Shown: positions 56,262 through 64,000 of the stretch, piece by piece
Layout: the number at the start of each line of letters is the position of its first letter
Numbering within the stretch: the stretch's first letter is position 1
Source of the DNA: Zopfochytrium polystomum
Lineage: Eukaryota; Chytridiomycota; Chytridiomycetes; Chytridiales; Chytridiaceae
DNA length: 64,000 nt
Assembly (NCBI GenBank): GCA_025765615.1
Contig: JAIVFJ010000142.1
Span: 1 to 64,000, forward strand
Direction: 5' to 3'
Notes under the pieces: model-generated
The model's database searches: none
What the model saw: the letters and a program-made list of their open reading frames with translations, nothing else
Told to the model about the DNA's origin: nothing
Translations under genes and position numbers: made by a program

Positions 56262-59200
56262 ATGGCTTCCCCGCCGCCGTCGCTGTCGTCCCCTTCAACA
56301 ACAACAGCAACGGCAGCCACAACAACAGCCACAACACCTGCAGCACCAGCAGCTGGGCTGCCGCAGCCGCCCGCGGCGCTGGCCGTGTGGGACTGGACTT
56401 TTTGGAGAGACGCCATCGCCCACCACTCCGCCGCAAACTTTCAGCTCGCCCTCGAGTGCTTCAGCGTGAGTGCCGGCGTTTTTTTTTTCATTTTATTTTA
56501 TTTTATTTTATTTTGGTCACCCACTGAACGAACGAACGATAACGAACCGAACAACTTAGCAAATCAAGGATCGCTCGCAAAACGCGCTCATCACCCTCAA
56601 CATCGCCATCGTCCTCTCCCACATCCCTGGACACGACCATGACGTCGTTGAAGTCATGGACATCCGGATCCCGGACTGCCGCACCGGCGAGGGCGATCTC
56701 GACATGATGGCGAAGTGGGTCAGGGCCGTCTGCCTCGCAAGAAGCGGACAGTTTGAAAAGGCGTACGACGAGTTTCAAAAAATGCAGGAGGTGAGAGAGG
56801 ACTTTGGATCTGCGGCCTTGCTTCCAGTTAACCGATCGTATCGATTCCAGTTCATGCTTCCGTCCATTCCATCCATTTCGATGTACCGGCACGGCTTCTC
56901 GTACACCATCCACGCCTTTGAGGTCATCGTCAACAAAGCCTGGTGTGCCTGGCACCTCGACGCGATCGAGCTCGCTGCAGAGATCGTCTCGGACGCCTTA
57001 GCCCTCGCCGTCAACCCCGCCCACAGAAACTGCTTCGCGCAGATCATGCGCGAAGGCTTTGACGACGTCGGCACGTTCGGCGTGTCGCCGTTGGACGGCC
57101 TGTTTCCGCCGCCCGGCGGAGGGGAGGGGCAGGTGCCTGTGGCTGCTCAGAAACAACCCGATCTAGCTTTGGCAGACGATGTGGATCGGTCGATGGCGGA
57201 GACCGACGGTGTGGAGTTTGGATTTGGCGACGCTTCTCTCCTCGACGACGGAACCGTCGCGCGCGGGACCGTGGCGCCGTCTCGCGGTCACACCGAGCGT
57301 GACTTTGTGGAACCCGTGGCACCGGCCAGAGGAGGCACAATCGGTCGGGACATGACGGTCTTACTGCAGGACGTGGACGATTCGTGGAGCGAGCCCCCGA
57401 CTTTGAACAGGACCGCGGACCAGCTGAGGCTGCCCTCGCTCGATCTGTCCCTCGACCCGATTACCCTGGGCCGGCATTGGAACGACATGTCCGCGATCAA
57501 CAGCGACCATGAAGGACCCGCCGACAAGTCGTCGGCGACGGCGGCAGTGCCGGAGCGCAAAGAGCGGAACCAGCAGATTGAGTCAGACGTGGAGATCGGA
57601 AAGGCTGTCTTGGAGGTCCGTAACCGTGACTCGGCGAGCGCCCTCCCCACCAGCGTAACGCCGCAGTTGTCGACACTCATGGACCCACCGATCCCACCTC
57701 CGAGAAAAGACAGCGAAAAGCAGCCATCGCCACCAAGCGACACCACCTCGTCGAGCCTCAACCCGGAGATGATGTCGACGCTCTCGCTCCTCCGCGCAGG
57801 GTCGGGCGTCGTTGCTCCGCGCCGCACCTCACTCTCGCCCGCCGTCAACAACCTCATCGCCGGCTCCCTGCCGCGTAGCTCACCGTCGTCGTCGTCGTCA
57901 AGTTCGCGGCCGAGCTTGCTACGTAGGAGCTATGGCAGCGGTTACAGCGCCATGGAGGCGAGAAGAAAGATGGCGAACGGCTCTTCGAGCGTTGCAGCCG
58001 ATGCCGCGAGGGACAGCCACTATTTTTCGTTTGTTGCGGGCGACGATCGTGCCGCGCTGACTCTTGGCGCGGGATTGAACGACGTTGTTGAAGGGGAGAA
58101 AGCGGACGCGTTCCACGGTTGGGACGCGGAAACGGCTGAAGTTCCCGATGTCGAGGCTGTAGGAAGCAAAGACCCGTTACCGCACAACCCCCTCGAGCTC
58201 ACCGCGCGCAGCGCGCCACCCTTCCCCGACAGACCAACTCCCGCCGCCGCCGCCGCCCCACTCGCACCCGCAGCAGCCGAACACCACCCTCAAGCAGCCG
58301 TCCCCGCTTTCAGTCGCACCCCGCCCGCCAGAAACGACTACGACGGCTCGATCGACACGCCGATCCTCTCCTCGACCCTGCACGTCCGCCTCGCGTCTGG
58401 CCCCACGACTTCGCCCTCCTCCGCTTCCTCCTCCTCCTCCTCTTCCTCCCCTTCCTCCCCGTACCGCTGGGTCGTCCGCTGGTGCGTGCTCACTCGCTCC
58501 GCCCTCAAGATTTACAAGGACAAGACCTACCTCAGCCCGGACCTCACCCTGCCCCTCCGCGACGCGGCCACCGCCGCCCCGCTCATTGAAGTCTGCCCTT
58601 TTGACACCCCGACAACGGCTTCGGGCGCCGCCGCCGCCGCCGCCGCCGCCGCGGCGAAACCGCCGACCCCCGCCGCTTGGGCCTCCGCCGGCTCCGCGGC
58701 TGGGAAGGACGGCTGGCGCGAGCGGTGGGAGCGCGGCAAGGCCGCCGCCAACTCGGCCGCGGCAGCGGCGGAATCGGCCGCGCGGCGCCTCCTCGCCGAC
58801 GCCGCCGACAAGCTGCCCCCTGCCCTCGGCGGCGGCGGTGGCGGGGGCGGGGGCGGGGGCGGGGGCGGCAGCGGCGGGGGCGGCGGCAGCGGGGACCCGC
58901 GCTTCCGTTTCCGTCTCCGCGTTCTCGACGCGCCGGCAGCAGCGGCAGCCGCCGCCGGCGCCGTGCGTCCCGGCTCGACGCTGACGCGTCCCGGCTGGGC
59001 GTTGTTGCCCTCGTTGTCGTCGTCGTCGTCGGCGGCGGCGGCGCAGACGTGGGACGGCGGGCGCGCGCCGCGGGAGCTGTGGATTGCGGCGACGAGCGAG
59101 CGGCTGGCGCTGCACTGGATCAGCTGCCTGGTCAAGGGCGCGCGGGGGGAAGGCAAGATGTACCCGACGCTGACGCCGATTGCGACGGCCGCGGCGGGGG

Positions 59201-59268
59201 CGGCGGGGAAAACGGGGGTGGCGGTGGTGGCGATGCCGGCGGGGTACTACCCGACTCCCTATGTGTAG
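56262..59268 (+). CDS. TPR-PH protein with p67phox/NoxR-like N-terminus
   Basis: Exons 56262-56465, 56560-56790 and 56851-59268 encode 950 residues. The 60-bp second intron (56791-56850) has no stop and is a multiple of three, but its splice sites are good and removing it restores the spacing of the TPR family. After a Pro/Ala/Thr-rich start, residues about 43-210 form helical repeats resembling NoxR/p67phox TPRs (NFQLALECFSQIKD, GQFEKAYDEFQKM, FSYTIHAFEVIVNKAWC). Residues 210-640 are disordered and Ser/Pro-rich. A PH-like domain follows at about 650-735 (YRWVVRWCVLTRSALKIYKD) and continues at 830-910 (ELWIAATSERLALHWISCL), split by an Ala-rich and 20-residue Gly-rich insert. NoxR activates NADPH oxidases with Rac; that role here is an inference. 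I see no PB1 or SH3 domain. Confidence 0.75.
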
Positions 59269-59771
59269 GATGCTTTTTTTTTTGTCTTTTTTTTTTCTCT
59301 CTCACTTGGGATGTTTACTTTTCGGGTCGGGAGGGGAATGTGTGTTAGGACGAGAGCGAGGGGTGTCTCATAAGTTTTTTCTTAGTTTGCACGCTATGAG
59401 CGATTTTTCTTCTGTTGGCGATGAAAGTATGTACTAGTGGCGGGCCGTTTGCAGTTCCGCATGGTCCGTTTTTGTTTTGCAAAACCCTGATTTGATCCAA
59501 CCCTACTGCGCCGACGTTTATCCACCACTTCTCGCCCCGAATGCGCATGTATGCGGAGTGTCTGATGATTGCACGTGACCCCGTGCTCTTTTTTTTTTTG
59601 TTTTTTTTTTCTTTTTTTTCTTCTTTTGTTTCCTTTTTGTGCTCAGCCGTCCGCTGGGCGCGGCTCAGCCCGTTCCGCAAAGAACACGAAGCAGAGACGG
59701 CAATTCGCAAACACACCCCAAAAAAAAAGAGAATAGGGTTTGGTGAACTACACAGACAAGGGCGAAACACG
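59269..59771. other. Intergenic
   Basis: T-rich tracts at 59276-59298 and 59589-59634. No gene. Confidence 0.45.
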
Positions 59772-60573
59772 ATGAAGATGCGCGCTTCGGCGTCCTCCTG
59801 CTCCTCTCGCCGCCGCGTCCGGCTCGCTGCCGTTGTCTACGTCGTCCTCCTCTTCTCGGCCGCGCTGCTGCTGCTGCCAGGCGCCGTGTCGTCCGCCACG
59901 GTCGGCGGCCGGGGAGGAGTCGATCGTCAGCGCGGCGTCGTCGTCGCCGTCGCGCGGAGGTCTTTCCGTAAGAGAGGATTAACCCTAACCCTTCGTGGTG
60001 CCGCACGGCACTTTCCCGCCTCCTACCCACACGTCACCCTCTAACACACATCACCCCCCTCTAAAACCAACACACGCAGCCGCCGTCGCCACCACCACGG
60101 ACCACCAGCAGCACCACATCCTCGCCCGCCGCGCCGGTCCGTCCACGGCGGCCTCGGGGGCGCCCAAATCCATCCTCAAGCCCGCGGGCGCCGCGAAAAA
60201 GACGCCCGGCGGCAAAGTGTCGTTCGACTCGAAACCTCCCACGCAGCACGAGTCCGGGATCACGGAGGAGGACGTGCACGAGCGGCGGCAGAACTGGCGC
60301 GAGATCAATGCGCGGGTGACGCAGAACAGGGCAGAGTCCCAGCGGGAAAAGGCGGCGGCGGCGGCGGCGCCGTCGTCGGGGCAGCGGGGGCAGACGCCGC
60401 AAAAGTCGCGACCGTCGGGGTCGTCGCCGGCGCCGTCGGGGTCCGCGGGTGCGCCGGCGACGCCCAAAAAGTACACGGCGTTCCAGCGGCCGGCTTCGGA
60501 GCGGTTTGGGAAGCCGAAGGCGGCGGGGACGGCGGCGCGCAGGCCAGTGGGGGGCAGTCGCGAAGCGCCGTGA
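59772..60573 (+). CDS. Small membrane or secreted protein with SILK and RVxF motifs
   Basis: Exons 59772-59967 and 60080-60573 around a 112-bp intron encode 229 residues. Residues 18-42 are hydrophobic and follow an Arg-rich start, so this is a signal peptide or signal anchor. The rest is basic and Ala/Pro/Gly-rich, probably disordered, with one likely helix (TEEDVHERRQNWREINARV). SILK lies at residues 96-99 and KVSF at 111-114. These are the two docking motifs of protein phosphatase 1 regulators, in the usual order. The intron contains TTAACCCTAACCC by chance or as a telomere-like word. The gene converges on the kinase-like gene at 61337. Confidence 0.65.
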
Positions 60574-60697
60574 AGAGCTTTTTTTTTTTTTTTTGTTTTG
60601 GTCCTTTTTCTTTTTTGTTGGGAAAGTTTATGCTGCTTGTTTGGAGGGTCTTCTCTCTTTCTGTCTCTCTCTCCCTCTCTCTGTGTCTCTCTCTCTG

Positions 60698-60729
<32 letters not shown>

Positions 60730-61336
60730 TCTCTCTCTCGCTCTCTCTCTGTTTCTTTGGAACGCATTTTTGGATTGACAGCATTGGAAAGGACCAAGGT
60801 GCATTATCCAAAAAATACAAGGGAGGTGTGGGTACAAAAGACTTTTTGTGAGACGCCTCTGCCCACTAAACCCCCACACCCCCGCCGTACCAGCAAGCGA
60901 CCGACGAGGCCACGCACTGGACCGGACCGGCCGAAGTCGGGGAGTACTGACAGCAGCACATTCTTGTTTCATTTTATTTTATTTTATTTTTTGGCAGTGA
61001 TGGTTAGAGGGGTTGGGGATGGTGGTAAGTCGTTTTGTTCAACCGCGCAGGAAGCGCATCAGATCAAACACCCCTCTTTTTTTTTTTTCAAATCAACTGA
61101 AACGCGCGGATCGCGGCTGCAGCGGGCAGAGCGGCGGTCAGGAACGCAGTGAGGAGTTTTGTGTTTGCTATGGGATTTCGTCAGCAGGTCGTTTTAAGGG
61201 TGCTCCGCTCAAAAGTGGACAGGAGGCATGAATTGCGGCAGTAACGTAATAACCACTACATTATATTGCAAAATTACCATTACCTCTGCCACCCCTACTC
61301 CCCCCCTTCCCCCTGGCCCCGCCCCTCCCACGCCTT
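60574..61336. other. Convergent intergenic region
   Basis: T-rich tract at 60579-60592, CT/GT microsatellite at 60654-60752, TTTTA repeats at 60969-60990. The 3' ends of two genes face each other here. Confidence 0.5.
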
Positions 61337-63079
61337 TCATTTCACGCGAGCCTTCGGCGGCGCCTTCTTGGCGGGGGTAGCACTCCTGGCGGGGGTAGCA
61401 CTAGCGCCGCCGCCACCGCCTGTGCTCGCGACAGCCTTTTTCGCGGGACCAGAGCCCGCTTTCCCGCCCGCGGCCAGCGGAGCGCGGGTGCTACCGGTGG
61501 TGGTGGTGGCGGTTGTACCGCGTTTGCTCGCTGCTGCGGCGGCGGGGGCAGAGCTCGGTAGTTTCTTTTGCGCAGGGGCGGCGTTCGTCTGCGTTGTTTG
61601 TTTGTTCGTGAGGTCGGTCGTGCGGGCGAGAGAGCGAAACGGTACGCGTGAGTTGAATGGGAGGGGAAAGTGTTACCTAAAAAAAAAAAAAAAAGAAAAA
61701 GTACCTGTTTCGCGGGGCCGCCCTTTCCCGAGCACGCGTCAGTTTGTCGCCGGTACAACTGTCCGACGACGGCGCCGCTGCGAAAGCGGAAACCGTGCGC
61801 TTTGCACGCGTCGATGACCTTTTTCTTGTCCGCCTGCTGCCGCTCCTCCGGGGTGTCGTAGACGAAGTCCTTCTTTTGAGCTACACGTCGGATAGGGTCA
61901 AAGAAAAATTTTCACAATAGGTCAGCCGAGGGGTTTTGAAGGAGCCTGTCGCAGGCGCGGCTCTTACCAGAACCCCAGTCGACAAGCTCCGCTTTCGCAA
62001 CCTTGTACTGCGTTTTCAAGTTGTTGCCACTTGTCGTTAGCACCACATACTCCTCAATAAGCCCGCCTCAAACCCCCTCGCCTCCGACTCGCATTCCCAC
62101 ACAGCTCTCCCTCCACTCAACTGATCTCCCGATCCTCTGCTTCTGCGGCGTGACGCGAATATTGTCAGCGTGGGTGTCCGAGTGCACGAACCCGACGGTG
62201 CTCTGCTGCTGCTTGATCTGGTCGTAGATGTGGTCGCTCATTTTGGGCTTCTTAAGCTCTTTGGGGGAGTTGTTGCCGACGCGCTGGTACGCTTTTTGCG
62301 CTTTGGGGTCGGCGCTGGCTTCTTTGAGGTACTCGTTGAGTCCCATTTTGCCGACTTTGGGTTGCACCATGCGGTTGCCTTCGGCAGAGATGAGCTGGCC
62401 GGCTGACGGGGAGACGGGGTCGGAATGGTAAACGGGGGGGTGGGTGGGGGGTGTGTAAATGGTTCTCGAAATCTGCCAAGTGGGATAGTATACGAACGGA
62501 CCTTTACGGGTTGCCTCCACCTCGTAATACCCAAACTTTTCGTCATTTCTCTGTTGCTTGAAGACCGCGTTGTAGGTTTTTCCGTCGGTGGACGCCTTGT
62601 GCGCATCGCCCACGGTGTTGTATTCGGCCGAGATTTTCGGACCGACCTGGTTTTGTCGTTGAACGTTTTGAGGGGAGCAGGGACCGGAGTGAACGGGTTG
62701 CGGCGGTGGGGGAAACGTCTGAACGCAAAGGGCGTGGCCGCACCTGGACCCTCACTCCACCAACGGTTTCGACGCGATCGTTCGCGCTCGGCTTCTCTTC
62801 CGCTGGGCGAGACGACGAGGACGACGACGACGAGAACCAGTTCCGGATCCCTGGGTGTGGTGTGGCGCCGCAGCCGGCGGCGAGCTGCAGCAGCAGCACG
62901 ACGACGAGGAGCGTGAGAAGGTGGAGCGCGGAGCGCTGGGCGCTGGCAGCGTTGGCGGGTCGAATCGGGGCTCGGCGGCCGTGACGGGGTGTTTTTAGGC
63001 CGGTGGAGGTCGTCGTTCCCGCGGCGCCACCGCGGCCGGCGTCCTCAGCGCATTGCGAGGCGGCGGTACGAGGCCTCAT
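61337..63079 (-). CDS. Membrane-anchored kinase-like protein
   Basis: Five exons on the minus strand (63079-62756, 62718-62122, 62052-61968, 61880-61705 and 61588-61337) encode 477 residues. Introns are 37, 69, 87 and 116 bp and all joins keep the frame; the 37-bp intron is unusually short. Residues 51-69 form a membrane segment after a basic N-terminus, so the protein is secreted or type II. A Ser-rich linker follows. The kinase-fold motifs come in order: AVFK (Lys162) as the ATP-binding Lys, Glu174 or Glu176 as the pairing Glu, HSDTHADN (His287, Asp289, Asn294) as catalytic loop, and DWG (332-334) in place of DFG. The pattern resembles aminoglycoside/choline-kinase-like and divergent secreted kinases. 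A basic Ala/Lys-rich tail ends the protein. The substrate is unknown. Confidence 0.7.
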
Positions 63080-63743
63080 TCTTTGCTCCACCACACGTGA
63101 ATGTGTGTAATAATGTTGGAATTGAAAGATTTAGTGTTCGTTCTTTCGCTGCTCGAGATAGAGAATCATTTTCTTTCGGCGCGGGCTGAGCCCGACTGCG
63201 CCGAGTTTGTACTCCGAACGCATGCTTGTTTTGGGGAAGACCCCAAACGGCGAATAGATAAAAAGTCGTGAGACACGGAAAACGAGGTTCCGCCCACCAG
63301 GCGGATTCGGCGGGACGAACGAACAAGCTTGGCACTTGAGTGATTAGCCAACGTTGATAGGCGACGTCAGCACGGTCGCAAATGCCCGAATTACCCGAGT
63401 CCGTTTTCGGCGCCACAATCAATTCGGTTATTTATCTTCCAACTCAAATATTTGAGGATACGAACTGAAATCAAAAAACCCCCATGCCCAAGCAGAGGTA
63501 GAGCAATAACTTTGATGCACCTGCAAATCTACACTGAAATGCACTTTGTGTGCAGCAAGTTTCATGCTAAATGCGATGAGAGTCAGTAAAGTTTTCCCTG
63601 GGGGGATTGCAACTATCTTTTGACCGGAAAACGAACACTTTTGCAATGGGACTGTACCGTTGATCCCTCAGGTATATTTTGAGCCCGACTACTCTTCTGG
63701 CCACACAATCCCCCACCTCTCCCTCCGTATCACCACGACCTCA
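63080..63743. other. Intergenic
   Basis: Upstream region of the kinase-like gene. No other gene recognised. Confidence 0.4.
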
Positions 63744-64000
63744 TCACCCACGACCTGCCATCACCGCATCATCTTCAGCAGCCACCTTTAACGCCGCGCA
63801 AGCGCGTCTCAACGGGGCAAACACGGCGACACCGACAAACTCGGTCGTCATCTCCGGGGTGCGGCGCCAGTTGCGGGCGGCGGCGAGGAGCGAGTCCTCG
63901 GTGGACGGCGGCGGTACGGAAGGGTTTCGGGGGCGCGGGCGAGTGGCGGGTTGATGGTGGAGTTTTAGGCGGAGTGGATGTGAGCACGGTTGCGCCGGCG
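63744..64000 (-). CDS. Partial hypothetical protein at window edge
   Basis: A minus-strand frame ending at TGA 63744-63746 reads STEDSLLAAARNWRRTPEM and continues through a hydrophobic/Ala-rich stretch to the stop. Coding-like composition, 5' end outside the window. Alternative overlapping frames exist, so this is tentative. Confidence 0.3.
   Translation of the reverse strand, partial: PAQPCSHPLRLKLHHQPATRPRPRNPSVPPPSTEDSLLAAARNWRRTPEMTTEFVGVAVFAPLRRACAALKVAAEDDAVMAGRG

Noticed and set aside
58177..59156. Minus-strand frames of 209-312 codons opposite the TPR-PH gene
   Set aside because: Shadow frames of a GC-rich gene, made of Arg/Gly/Pro runs with no domain.
1..64000. CRISPR arrays, bacterial operons, ribosome-binding sites or riboswitches
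   Set aside because: None seen. Introns, nuclear-type tRNA introns and LTR elements show the DNA is eukaryotic.

Overview
The window is eukaryotic and most likely comes from a filamentous or early-diverging fungus. Spliceosomal introns are short (mostly 37-220 bp, GT-AG, plus one probable GC-AG). There are intron-bearing tRNA genes, LTR retrotransposons of the chromovirus type, a Tf1-like self-priming signature, a macrofage-activating-glycoprotein-like surface protein, a NoxR/p67phox-like TPR protein and a fungal Pls-type membrane synthetase. I cannot name the species.

There are two kinds of DNA. Repeat-rich, CpG-poor stretches (about 1-10.8, 17-25.6 and 37-52.5 kb) hold nearly all the tRNA genes and all the transposons. 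CpG-rich islands (about 11-16, 25.7-36.9 and 52.6-64 kb) hold the ordinary genes.

Three elements of one Ty3/gypsy chromovirus family lie at 3285-8564 (+, broken pol), 17268-22572 (-, full-length reading frames, LTRs identical by eye) and 47864-51740 (+, reverse transcriptase and RNase H deleted). Two solo LTRs lie at 39390-39697 and 46437-46723. All five insertions have perfect 5-bp target duplications. The LTRs carry long arrays of heat-shock elements upstream of a TATA box. The predicted first 11 nt of the transcript are complementary to the primer-binding site, as in Tf1. The third element sits inside an intron-bearing tRNA gene. Remnants of other elements (a gag pseudogene at 9.2-10.8 kb, a copia tail at 16.2-17.2 kb, a mariner-like repeat in two copies and a second LTR-like family in four copies) fill the same stretches.

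Fifteen tRNA genes or tRNA pseudogenes were folded by eye: Ile, Leu x2, Asn, Cys, Arg, Pro x2, Glu x2, Met, Ala, a Ser-type body with a Thr anticodon, an Asp pseudogene and a truncated Leu pseudogene. The split Ile-like copy is additional.

The gene islands carry: a 1751-residue membrane protein with an adenylation domain, a carrier domain and a Pls-like C-terminus (27791-33239); a decayed eIF5-mimic (BZW/5MP) gene (34166-35520); a partial membrane-protein gene (36552-37248); a GPI-type surface glycoprotein (53502-55147); a TPR-PH protein (56262-59268); a small membrane protein with paired PP1-docking motifs SILK and KVSF (59772-60573); and a membrane-anchored protein with the catalytic motifs of a kinase fold (61337-63079). 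The last two are convergent.
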